DNA from: CALLPQ01 sp039819545
GTDB taxonomy: Bacteria; Pseudomonadota; Alphaproteobacteria; Caulobacterales; Parvularculaceae
Direction of reading: 5' to 3'
Length of the DNA: 46,274 nt
Assembly (NCBI GenBank): GCA_039819545.1
Contig: JBCBRS010000021.1
Span: forward strand, 1 to 46,274
The notes below the pieces were generated by a model. It saw only the letters and a list, made by a program, of their open reading frames with translations. It had not been told where the DNA came from and searched no databases. A program made the position numbers and the translations under genes. Of the stretch, positions 8,403 through 15,799 are shown in pieces; positions within the stretch are counted from its first letter, which is position 1, and each line of letters begins with the position of its first letter.

Positions 8403-9098
8403 ATGGCCGACAAACCCTTGATGCCCATCGCTACGGCCGTCTGGCTGATCGACAATACCGGGCTGACCTTTGATCAGATTGCAGAATTTTGTGTGCTGCA
8501 CCCCCTTCAGGTCAAAGGCATTGCCGACGGCGATGTGGGCGGCGGCGTCCGCGGCATTGACCCGATTACCACGGCCCAGCTCACGCGCGAGGAAATCGAC
8601 AAGGGCGAGGCCGACGCGGGCTACAAACTCAACCTGTCGCAGCCAAAAACAAAAGTTGCCCAGAAAACCAAAAAAGCGCCGCGCTATACACCCGTTTCCA
8701 AACGCCAGAACCGCCCCGACGCCATTGCCTGGCTCGTCAAGTTTCATCCGGAGATGAGCGACGCGCAGATTTCCAAGCTGCTTGGCACCACGAAAACCAC
8801 CATTACCGCAATCCGTGATCGCACCCACTGGAACTCTTCCAATTTGGAGCCACGCGATCCCGTCGGCCTCGGTTTATGCAGCCAGCTTGACCTTGATGCG
8901 GCGGTCCAGAAAGCAGCGGCAAAAGCCGCCAAACTGCGCCCCGCAACCGTTGAAGGACCAGCGCTGAAACCCGTGGAAGAAACCGTGCCCCAAACCGCCA
9001 CTGAAAGCGCCGAAGAAGAAAGCGGTAAGGTCGATCTGGGCAATGTCTTTTCAAACTTCGAAGACATAAAAGACGCGGAAGAGGCGGATAAGTCTTAG
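8403..9098 (+). CDS. trcR: Cell-cycle transcriptional regulator TrcR (DUF1013)
   Basis: 231 residues from the ATG at 8403, with ribosome site GGAGAG 7 nt upstream; the open frame runs further up but that part is the structured leader. The N-terminus (MADKPLMPIATAVWLIDNTG, then LTFDQIAEFCVLHPLQVKGI) and the central helix-turn-helix-like part (DAIAWLVKFHPEMSDAQISK, then LLGTTKTTITAIRDRTHWN) are the hallmarks of the DUF1013 family, a near-universal alphaproteobacterial protein named TrcR. The C-terminal 60 residues are acidic and of low complexity. Followed by a repeat region rather than another gene, so it is monocistronic. Confidence 0.9.
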   Translation: MADKPLMPIATAVWLIDNTGLTFDQIAEFCVLHPLQVKGIADGDVGGGVRGIDPITTAQLTREEIDKGEADAGYKLNLSQPKTKVAQKTKKAPRYTPVSKRQNRPDAIAWLVKFHPEMSDAQISKLLGTTKTTITAIRDRTHWNSSNLEPRDPVGLGLCSQLDLDAAVQKAAAKAAKLRPATVEGPALKPVEETVPQTATESAEEESGKVDLGNVFSNFEDIKDAEEADKS

Positions 9099-9110
9099 GG
9101 CTTTTAGGCC

Positions 9111-9324
9111 CGTATTCCCGGGCAAGCGAAGCGCAGACCCGGGAACTGTCTCCACGAATTGTGAACATGCCCAGAAAGGTCCCGGGTCTTACGCCCGGGA
9201 ACACGGCGTCCTTCGGTACAGACAAAACCGTATTCCCGGGCAAGCAAAGCGCAGACCCGGGAACTGTCGCCACGAATTGTGAACATGCCCAGAAAGGTTC
9301 CTGCTCTCACGCCCGGGAACACGG
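9111..9324. repeat. Two direct copies of a 96-bp CCCGGG repeat
   Basis: Copies at 9111-9206 and 9229-9324 (period 118 bp) are nearly identical. Each carries inner inverted pairs: TTCCCGGGC ... ACCCGGGAA near the left, and a closing GCCCGGGAACACGG at the right, so each can fold into large hairpins. They lie between convergent genes (trcR and the thiolase), where they may also terminate transcription. A degenerate half copy is at 3280-3317. No coding role: the frames inside are repeat translations. Confidence 0.85.
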
Positions 9325-9359
9325 AAAGTGTCGCCCTTACCCTTTTTCAATCCCAACCC

Positions 9360-10550
9360 TTAAGACACAAGCTCAATCGCAACCGACGTTGCCTCACCGC
9401 CGCCGATACACAGGCTTGCGACGCCGCGTTTCCCACCGGTTTTACGCAAGGCATTGATCAGCGTCACGACGATGCGTGCGCCGGATGCGCCAATGGGGTG
9501 GCCGAGGGCGATGGCGCCGCCGAATGGGTTTACCTTTTCTGGCGGCAACGACAGTTCCCGCATGGCCGCCATGGGCACCACGGCAAACGCCTCATTAATT
9601 TCGAAGACATCAACATCATCCGTTGACCAACCAACTTTTTCTAACAGGGCGCCGATAGAAGCAACGGGCGCGGTGGTAAACCATTCCGGTGCCTGCGCGT
9701 GGGTGGTGTGCCCGATGAGCCGAGCCACCGGGTTTACGCCGCGCCGGTCCGCTTCACTCGCGCGCATCAAGACCGCTGCTGCCGCGCCATCAGAAATGGC
9801 CGAAGCATTCCCGGCAGTAACAGAGCCGTCTTTTTCAAAAGCTGGCCGCAAGGTCCTGATTTTCTCCGCTTTAATAAGACCTGGTTTCTCATCATCCTTG
9901 ACCGTGATGGTCTGACGACGCTGGGCAACCTCAAGCGGCGCGATTTCTTCAGCAAAGGTGCCATCGGCGATGGCTTTTTGCGCCCGCTCCACCGAACGCA
10001 CCGCATACGCATCCTGCTCCTCCCGGGAGAATTGCCATTCGCGCGCGCATTTTTCAGCAAAGACACCCATGGCCGCATGATCATGATACGGATCTTCAAG
10101 CCCGTCATAGGCCATATGGTCAAGCACTTGGCCATGACCAAAGCGCAAGCCCTGGCGACCACTGGGCAAAAGATGCGGCGCGCCGCTCATGGACTCCATG
10201 CCGCCCGCAACGACGACCGCTGCAGAGCCCGCCATTACCGTGTCATGGGCCATCATCATGGTTTTCATGCCCGAACCGCACACCTTGTTGACGGTGACGC
10301 ACGCGGTCTTTTGCGGAACGCCAGCGCCAAGGGCCGCCTGCCGCGCTGGCGCCTGGCCCAACCCAGCTGGCAACACGCAGCCCATCATCACCTCGTCAAC
10401 GTCACCGGCGTCCACATTGGCCCGGGCGAGCGCGGCATTGATCGCGTGGGCACCCATTTTAGGCGCTGCAACGGTGCTGAGCGCCCCTTGAAAGTTGCCG
10501 ATGGGCGTGCGCGCCGCGCCGGCGATCATAATAGGGTCGTGGTCAGCCAT
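9360..10550 (-). CDS. Acetyl-CoA C-acetyltransferase (thiolase)
   Basis: 396 residues, the usual size of a type-II thiolase. Catalytic residues are all visible: nucleophile C91 in NKVCGSGMK, the NEAFA motif (about 317-321), H351 in GHPIGASGAR and C381 in CIGGGEATS. The enzyme condenses two acetyl-CoA to acetoacetyl-CoA or cleaves the reverse way, in the cytoplasm. It lies 24 bp downstream of the leucine-type dehydrogenase on the same strand, which suggests an operon for branched-chain amino-acid or ketoacid breakdown, ending in thiolysis. AtoB/PhaA-like role is inferred from motifs; exact substrate chain length is not certain. Confidence 0.93.
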   Translation of the reverse strand: MADHDPIMIAGAARTPIGNFQGALSTVAAPKMGAHAINAALARANVDAGDVDEVMMGCVLPAGLGQAPARQAALGAGVPQKTACVTVNKVCGSGMKTMMMAHDTVMAGSAAVVVAGGMESMSGAPHLLPSGRQGLRFGHGQVLDHMAYDGLEDPYHDHAAMGVFAEKCAREWQFSREEQDAYAVRSVERAQKAIADGTFAEEIAPLEVAQRRQTITVKDDEKPGLIKAEKIRTLRPAFEKDGSVTAGNASAISDGAAAAVLMRASEADRRGVNPVARLIGHTTHAQAPEWFTTAPVASIGALLEKVGWSTDDVDVFEINEAFAVVPMAAMRELSLPPEKVNPFGGAIALGHPIGASGARIVVTLINALRKTGGKRGVASLCIGGGEATSVAIELVS

Positions 10551-10574
10551 GGTTTTGCTCCAAAAATTTAAGCG

Positions 10575-11630
10575 CTATGCGGTGCGCCGCACGCCACCGC
10601 GCCGAATAACATCCTGCGCCATCAGATCCGCAATCTCGTGGGTGGGCCGGTCCTCTGCCGCAGCGCGCTGGAATAAATGGTCGAGTGTCTCGCCGATGCC
10701 ATCAATGCGCGCGGTCATGCCCGCGTCGGTCCACTCCCCCAGAATTTCGAGGCCCACACTGATCACACCGGCAGCATTAACCACATAATCAGGCGCATAC
10801 AGAATAGTACGCTCGTGCAGAATGGTTCCCATCTGCGGTTCCGCCAATTGATTATTCGCCGCCCCGGCAATGACCTGCGCGTTGAGGCGCTGAACAGTTT
10901 CCGGGTTAATTGATCCACCGAGGGCGCAAGGGGCAAAAACGTCCATGGGCGCATCGTAGATAGCATCCACACTGACGATCTCAGCGCCAAAATCGCGTTT
11001 GGCCCTGGCGAGCGCGTCTTCATTTACGTCTGCAACGATGAGCGTCGCCCCAGCCTGATGCAAATGCCCGGCAAGGGCCATTCCCACCGCACCGACGCCC
11101 AAAATGCCCACGGTTAGTCCGTCCAGGGATCGACCATTCATCCGGTGGCGCACTGCCGCTTCGATACCGCGCCAGACACCGCGCGCGGTAAAAGGCGATG
11201 GATTGCCGCCGATACCGCTTTGGCTCATCCCGGCGGCATAGGGCGTCACCTCGCGAATGGTGGCGATATCAGCCTCGCTCATACCGCTGTCTTCTGCTGT
11301 GTAGTAGAGCCCGTCAAGCCCATCAATGGCACGGCCAAGGGCGCGCATCATTGCGGGCGTCTTGTCCGTATGCGGATCGGCGAAGACCACGCATTTCCCG
11401 CCGCCGAAGGGGATACCGCCGAGCGCATTTTTATAAGTCATCCCGCGGGCAAGAGTGTTCACATCGGCTAACCCCTCTTCCAGACTGGCATAGGGAAAAA
11501 CCCGGCAGCCACCACAGGCCGGGCCAAGCGCTGTGTCATGGACGCTGACAATCGCACGCAAGCCCGAGGCGGGGTCTTCAAACAAGGTCACTTTTTGCCA
11601 GCCTGGCACATCAAGAACAGTGATCTTCAT
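10575..11630 (-). CDS. Leu/Phe/Val-type amino-acid dehydrogenase
   Basis: 351 residues. An N-terminal ELFV dehydrogenase domain with GGCRVFPY (39-47), catalytic lysines K67 (RGMTYKNAL) and K79 (GIPFGGGKC), and a C-terminal Rossmann domain with GILGVGAVGMALAG (about 175-188). This matches leucine dehydrogenase: NAD-dependent oxidative deamination of branched-chain amino acids to 2-oxoacids. It is first in the operon with the thiolase and divergent from an Lrp/AsnC regulator 218 bp away, the classical arrangement for control of amino-acid catabolism. Val, Leu or Phe preference cannot be fixed from sequence alone. Confidence 0.92.
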   Translation of the reverse strand: MKITVLDVPGWQKVTLFEDPASGLRAIVSVHDTALGPACGGCRVFPYASLEEGLADVNTLARGMTYKNALGGIPFGGGKCVVFADPHTDKTPAMMRALGRAIDGLDGLYYTAEDSGMSEADIATIREVTPYAAGMSQSGIGGNPSPFTARGVWRGIEAAVRHRMNGRSLDGLTVGILGVGAVGMALAGHLHQAGATLIVADVNEDALARAKRDFGAEIVSVDAIYDAPMDVFAPCALGGSINPETVQRLNAQVIAGAANNQLAEPQMGTILHERTILYAPDYVVNAAGVISVGLEILGEWTDAGMTARIDGIGETLDHLFQRAAAEDRPTHEIADLMAQDVIRRGGVRRTA

Positions 11631-11848
11631 GGTGTGATGTCTATCCCGTCTTCGTGGCGCACGCTGGCAGCGCTTCGCGCCTCATCTTTCGCCGCAGAAT
11701 TCACGCCGGTTGGTCGATTACGCCTTCGCATTTTCATTTTCAAAGGTGATATCAGCTTCTGGGGGAAACTATCGTTCAAATTTTCAGGCCGTGATCTTGA
11801 CTTTTAGCAGAATACTCCAATGTTCGGAGCAAGCCAAAGGAAATCCCC

Positions 11849-12328
11849 ATGAAGCTTGACCAGATCGATCACAAGATACTCCACCATTTGCAGGAAAATG
11901 CCCGGATTACCAATGCGGAGCTTGCCGATAAGGTGGGCCTATCCCCTACCCCGTGTCTGCGCCGCCTGCGCCGGTTGGAGGCTGAAAAGATCATTCTTGG
12001 CTACCACACGGAAATCAACCGCGAAGCGCTTGGCATCAATGTGACGGTGATCATCCTGGTAAAGCTGGAACGCGAGGATGATGTGACCTTGCGCGAGTTT
12101 GAGACCGCCATCAAACAACGCAGCGAAGTTGTGGAATGCTACCTTGTCACGGGCAAGTTTGATTATTTTTTGCGGGTCATGGTGCCAAGCCTTGGCGCCT
12201 ATGAGACGTTCCTGTCGGAGACAATGCTCCGTATGCCAAATATTGCCACCGTTGAGTCAAGCTTTACCTTGCGCGAGGTGGAGCGCAAGACAGTGATCCC
12301 ATCAGCCTATGGTGGGCTTGGCCGTTAG
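11849..12328 (+). CDS. Lrp/AsnC family transcriptional regulator
   Basis: 159 residues. N-terminal helix-turn-helix (LDQIDHKILHHLQENARITN, then AELADKVGLSPTPCLRRLRRL, residues 3-43) followed by the RAM ligand domain (about 68-145; VVECYLVTGKFDYFLRV). An AAAGGAAA ribosome site sits 7 nt before the ATG. The family forms octamers that respond to amino acids. Divergent placement from the leucine-type dehydrogenase makes that operon the likely target (inference). The intergenic region 11631-11848 should contain both promoters and the operator. Confidence 0.93.
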   Translation: MKLDQIDHKILHHLQENARITNAELADKVGLSPTPCLRRLRRLEAEKIILGYHTEINREALGINVTVIILVKLEREDDVTLREFETAIKQRSEVVECYLVTGKFDYFLRVMVPSLGAYETFLSETMLRMPNIATVESSFTLREVERKTVIPSAYGGLGR

Positions 12329-12333
12329 CCCCC

Positions 12334-12612
12334 TTACTTTTTGTTTTTGTCTTTTGGCTTTGCTGCAGAGGGTTTTTCGGGCGCAGGCTCAGCAAAACAG
12401 ATCTTGCGGTTTGGCCCATTATAATCGGCGATGCCTTCGGTTACCGCATAACAGGCGAGGCGAACGGCAAGCGGAATGACAACTTTCACGCCGTCGCGTT
12501 CGCCCTTTTCGTAATACTGGATCATCCGGCGTTTGAGGCCCAGCACATTGGCAGCATCCTTTTGCGACAGTTTTTGAGATCGCCGCCAGGCCTTGAAGTC
12601 TTTTGGTTCCAT
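12334..12612 (-). CDS. Small XRE-type helix-turn-helix protein
   Basis: 92 residues from the ATG at 12612; a TTG 6 nt upstream is an alternative. An XRE/Cro helix-turn-helix fills residues about 5-60 (FKAWRRSQKLSQKDAANVLG, then LKRRMIQYYEKGE), and the C-terminus is a Lys/Pro-rich tail ending in KDKNKK. It is convergent with the Lrp gene, with only 5 bp between the stops. Probably a DNA-binding regulator; no target is indicated. Confidence 0.8.
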   Translation of the reverse strand: MEPKDFKAWRRSQKLSQKDAANVLGLKRRMIQYYEKGERDGVKVVIPLAVRLACYAVTEGIADYNGPNRKICFAEPAPEKPSAAKPKDKNKK

Positions 12613-12862
12613 GCCCAACCCGCTTGGCTCTTTGCCACTCCGTTAAAGGACGCCGGGATACCTTACGAAGGCAATACGCCATACGCCAGTCCACCGATGG
12701 TCAGACGTAAGTCCCTGATTCGTCTAGGAAAGACGCTAACGCGGCCATATGTCAGTTTGTTTACACGCCCCAATGGGGCGCGCGCAGTGCTCACTATTCC
12801 CCAATTGCGTGAATATTCGGTTTCGCCCTCAGTCATTGTGCGGGACTGTGTGCGGGCGGCTA

Positions 12863-12890
12863 TTGAAAATTTACCCCACCGTCGTTATGT
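12863..12890 (+). promoter_or_regulatory. Likely sigma-70 promoter of the tmRNA gene
   Basis: TTGAAA (12863-12868) and TTATGT (12885-12890) are separated by 16 nt. This places the start of transcription at about 12897, exactly in front of the acceptor piece of the permuted tmRNA. Confidence 0.5.
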
Positions 12891-12897
12891 CTTGTCC

Positions 12898-13211
12898 GTC
12901 CCTTCGGGGACTATGGTAATAAATGGCGCGTGTAATAAGCGGATCGGACCCGGGGGCGGTACCCGGCGGCTCCACCAAAGTGCCCTCCTCGCTGGAAAAA
13001 TCGCTGGCGAGACCGGGCATTTTGGCGGGGCCGAAATAGGATCGACGGACGTCTAAAGACGATGTTTTTACCCGGGTTGCCTCCGTTATTTGGCTACTCT
13101 TGAATAGTTGCAAACGACAATTTCAAGGCAGAAACTGCTCTCGCTGCCTAAGCGGCTGAGTAATTTCGAAACTTAAAGCCCTGACCTCAACCTAAGGTCA
13201 GGCGGGGCCCC
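12898..13211 (+). ncRNA. ssrA: Circularly permuted two-piece tmRNA
   Basis: The acceptor piece comes first and ends CGGCTCC-A-CCA at 12967-12977. Its T-arm is CCGGG/CCCGG around a GGCGGTA loop. An intervening segment (12978-13026) follows, then the coding piece begins GGGGCCG (13027-13033), which pairs over 7 bp (one G-U) with CGGCTCC. The tag frame at 13110-13151 reads ANDNFKAETALAA-stop, so the full tag is Ala + ANDNFKAETALAA, ending in the LAA degron read by ClpX. A GTCCC-TTCG-GGGAC hairpin (12898-12911) opens the acceptor side. CTGACC/GGTCAG (13181-13200) forms the last pseudoknot region. Mature ends after processing are approximate. tmRNA rescues stalled ribosomes; its partner SspB is encoded at 14704. 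Confidence 0.93.
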
Positions 13212-13246
13212 GGGGGTGCCTGGCAACAGAAGCCCCCACTTTTTTT
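13212..13246 (+). terminator. Terminator or final stem of the tmRNA gene
   Basis: GGGGG (13212-13216) and CCCCC (13233-13237) enclose TGCCTGGCAACAGAAG and are followed by a T-run (13240-13246). The stem may also be part of the last pseudoknot in the mature coding piece. Confidence 0.65.
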
Positions 13247-13299
13247 CCTCGCCGAATGTCTGAAATGCGTGAAACCGGAAACGGTTCCTTTGAACGGAA

Positions 13300-13360
13300 G
13301 GCACCCCCGACACCTCAAGACTCTGGGGTGCCTGGCAACACAAGCCCCCCCCCTTTTTTT
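13300..13360 (+). repeat. Second copy of the tmRNA 3' hairpin with a competing upstream arm
   Basis: GGGGTGCCTGGCAACA at 13325-13340 repeats the tmRNA 3' stem (13213-13228) and is again followed by AAGCCCCC and a T7 run (13354-13360). About 40 bp are duplicated 112 bp apart. In addition GGCACCCC (13300-13307) is complementary to GGGGTGCC (13325-13332), so the G-run can pair either upstream or with the downstream C-run that makes the terminator. The duplication is plain in the sequence; an attenuator-like switch is inference. Confidence 0.55.
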
Positions 13361-13623
13361 CCCCGCGAGATATCTGTCACAAATTAAACGGTCAGAGTCA
13401 TCTTTGAACACAAGACAAAGCCGACCCGTGACATGCTTTCGAAGCCCCTCAATCTTATGAATAAGGTCAACGAAAATTCACTTCGCCACACGGCTATTCT
13501 ATTTATTCTGGGATTTCCCAAACCGAACTGCGAACCGATTTAATAGGGCCATAGACCTAAGAACGAGCGTCGCGAGCTCAAATTCGGCATACTCATATTG
13601 AAGACGGAAACGAGGAGAGGACT
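13361..13623. other. Intergenic region before the DJ-1/PfpI gene
   Basis: No gene seen. It must hold the promoter of the DJ-1/PfpI gene; the GAGGAGAG ribosome site lies at about 13612-13619. The sequence is AT-richer than its surroundings. Confidence 0.5.
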
Positions 13624-14355
13624 ATGGATACCAACACAAAGGTAAACCGCAAAATTTTGATGATTGCTTCCAATCCTGCGACGTCGCCTGTGTCGGGTTG
13701 GCCCATCGGCTTTTGGTGGGCGGAGCTGACCCATCCTTGGCTAACATTTACCGAGGCGGGATACGACGTCGTGATCGCCTCCCCCGACGGCGGCGACTTG
13801 GTCGGAGACGGCTATAGTGATCCGCAGGATGAAAGCGGTTACTCCGCCGGTGACATCATCTCGCTTGGCTTCAAATTATCGCCGACCCATAGTGCTTTCC
13901 TCAAAGGGACGCGCAAGCTTGCTGACGTAGATTGGAGGGATTTCGACGCCCTTATGATTGTCGGAGGCCAAGGGCCAATGGTGACCATGATCGACAATGA
14001 TGCCCTGCACCGGACTTTTGTCGAAGCCCACGACGCCGGAAAGATTGTCTGCGCCATTTGCCACGGCACCTGCATTTTGCTGAAAACCCGCCGCACTAAT
14101 GGGGAATTGCTTGTCGCTGGCAGGACCTGGACGGGATTTGCTAATTCGGAAGAAGAATTTGCCGAACAGGCTGCGGGCACGAAGTTGCAACCGTTCTGGA
14201 TCGAAACCCAGGCCGCGGAGATAGAGAATACAAACTTTGTCACCGCGCAACCCTTTGCCCCATTCGCAATTCGCGATGGCAATCTCATCACCGGACAACA
14301 GCAAAATTCCGGCGTAGCAGCCGCGAAACTTGTCATCGAAGCATTGGGACGATAG
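13624..14355 (+). CDS. DJ-1/PfpI family protein, Hsp31-like
   Basis: 243 residues, start supported by a GAGGAGAG ribosome site. A DJ-1/PfpI (class I glutamine amidotransferase-like) domain covers most of the protein. The nucleophile elbow is AICHGTC with C146 followed by H147, and the conserved acidic partner is E34 in WWAELTHP. The E...C-H arrangement is that of the Hsp31/GATase1-like branch, which includes glyoxalase III and stress chaperone activities. The cytoplasmic location is implied by the lack of a signal. It stands alone between the tmRNA gene and sspB. Glyoxalase versus deglycase or chaperone function cannot be chosen from the sequence. Confidence 0.87.
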   Translation: MDTNTKVNRKILMIASNPATSPVSGWPIGFWWAELTHPWLTFTEAGYDVVIASPDGGDLVGDGYSDPQDESGYSAGDIISLGFKLSPTHSAFLKGTRKLADVDWRDFDALMIVGGQGPMVTMIDNDALHRTFVEAHDAGKIVCAICHGTCILLKTRRTNGELLVAGRTWTGFANSEEEFAEQAAGTKLQPFWIETQAAEIENTNFVTAQPFAPFAIRDGNLITGQQQNSGVAAAKLVIEALGR

Positions 14356-14703
14356 ATTTTGGGTCGGAAATTGTGATTGCAGGCTTGTGCTTTTAAGCTG
14401 ATAAATCAACTGCCTTCAAATGGTGTGAACCCAAGATACCAAGGCATCCGGGCAAAGAGTTGGTATCAACGACACTGACAAAAAACCCGAATTTGGAAAC
14501 AAAACTCAAGCTGCAACGTCCATAAGGCAGCGCCTACAAATACCTGCCGCTAAACGCGACCCGTGACAGTCTTACCGGTGAACGGCCGTGAATGGGGGTA
14601 TGCCCTCCCCATACCGCATGACCATAGGCCAATGGGCTGTTGATCCGCCGTTAGGCAAGGGCGTATAAGAGACAATTACGCCCTCGAAATACAGGCAGAT
14701 CGC
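14356..14703. other. Intergenic region with two hairpins upstream of sspB
   Basis: No gene seen. Two clear hairpins: GGTATG (14597-14602) with CATACC (14610-14615), and AGGGCGTA (14658-14665) with TACGCCCT (14677-14684). The second ends 19 nt before the sspB start codon and could influence its translation. Function unproven. Confidence 0.5.
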
Positions 14704-15315
14704 GTGGCAGATATCGAACTCGACTATGATCAGATTATGCAGAACGCCCTGCGCCACGTGGTGAAGGATGTGCTAGCGATCACTGCCGATTTGGGTGAGA
14801 CCCCCGGTGATCACCATTTTTACGTGGAATTTTTGACCGACGCACCGGGCGTAAACCTGCCCGATCATCTCAAAGCGCAATATCCCGAACGCATGACCAT
14901 CGTGCTGCACCATCAGTTCGATGACCTCGACGTGGGTAATGACGGGTTCCAGGTGACCTTGTCATTCAAGGGCGTTGAGGCACGCCTTGCTATCCCGTTC
15001 GATGCCATCACCAGCTTTGCCGACCCCAGCGCGAAGTTTGGCTTGCGGTTTCAGGAAGACGAGGATGAGGACGACACGCCCGCCCTGTCTGGTGACGACG
15101 AAAGGCCCACAGAGCAGTCTGCGGGCCAGTCTTCAAATCAATCTGCCGATATCGCCGAGCTTGCCCCCCGCGAACCGCGCTCAAGGAAAGATAGAGCTGG
15201 GACAGACAAAGACGAGACAGATAAAGACGAAATAAACGCCGGTGTGGACGACACTGACGAGGCCCCGACCGGCACCGCCGACGTGGTCAGCCTCGACGCA
15301 TTTCGCAAAAAGTAG
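14704..15315 (+). CDS. sspB: ClpXP adaptor SspB, alpha type
   Basis: 203 residues from a GTG with a weak ribosome site (AGG about 10 nt upstream). The N-terminal 120 residues match the alpha-type SspB fold: LDYDQIMQNALRHVVKDVL, then GDHHFYVEFLTDAPGVNLP, then ERMTIVLHHQFDDL and FQVTLSFKGVEARLAIPFDA. The rest is an acidic, disordered linker ending in DVVSLDAFRKK, the short motif that docks on the ClpX N-domain. SspB binds the ssrA tag and hands tagged proteins to ClpXP. The tmRNA gene that writes this tag is only 1.5 kb upstream. The adaptor role is established for the family; tag specificity here is inference. Confidence 0.9.
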   Translation: MADIELDYDQIMQNALRHVVKDVLAITADLGETPGDHHFYVEFLTDAPGVNLPDHLKAQYPERMTIVLHHQFDDLDVGNDGFQVTLSFKGVEARLAIPFDAITSFADPSAKFGLRFQEDEDEDDTPALSGDDERPTEQSAGQSSNQSADIAELAPREPRSRKDRAGTDKDETDKDEINAGVDDTDEAPTGTADVVSLDAFRKK

Positions 15316-15626
15316 GTGTACCGATTACGAGACTGCGTTACCTTTTTGTTGAATCGAAAACGCCATTTAGGTTTTTGAGGTATCGCGCGTCCGAATTCAA
15401 GTCGATGAATGGGAACCATCGACGATCACCCTTTTTTTAAACGCGCTCTACTCCTTTTAATTCACGACACCGTCAATCCGTCTTGCCTACCTCCAAAAAA
15501 ATAGAGTGCGATCCGGCAGCGCAAAGACGCCAGCTGACGATTTCGAAAACAGACGGATTGTCAGGCGCAAGGCAAGATAAATGCCGCGGAATGCTTCTGC
15601 CGAAATTGCAAAGTTGCGAGCATTCA
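15316..15626. other. Intergenic region between sspB and tRNA-Pro
   Basis: No gene, terminator or repeat that I can support. AT-rich stretches at 15430-15470. Confidence 0.45.
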
Positions 15627-15703
15627 TGGTCGGAGCGGCAGGATTTGAACCTGCGACCCCTACACCCCCAGTGTAGTGCGCTACCAGACTGCGCTACGCC
15701 CCG
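15627..15703 (-). tRNA. tRNA-Pro (GGG)
   Basis: On the minus strand: acceptor CGGGGCG pairs with CGCTCCG (one G-T), the anticodon stem is CTACA/TGTAG around CTGGGGG (anticodon GGG), the T-arm is GCAGG-TTCAAAT-CCTGC, and an encoded CCA closes the gene. 77 nt, all arms present. Confidence 0.97.
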
Positions 15704-15799
15704 GCCAGAGGCGTTAGATAGCAGGTTTTGATGCGGTGTCCATGGATTTCTGGGCGGGGATAGAGCGGCGTGTCCGCGCTGTGCCCTTATCAACGCCCC

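Noticed and set aside
9104..9322. Minus-strand frames with repeated FPGVRxGTFLGMFTIRGDSS
   Set aside because: Translation of the 96-bp DNA repeat, not a repeat protein.
9111..9324. CRISPR array
   Set aside because: Only two long copies with one spacer. The repeats are 96 bp with internal hairpins, and there are no cas genes.
12562..13056. 164-codon plus-strand frame
   Set aside because: It runs through the start of the XRE gene on the other strand and through the acceptor piece of the tmRNA, with no domain character.
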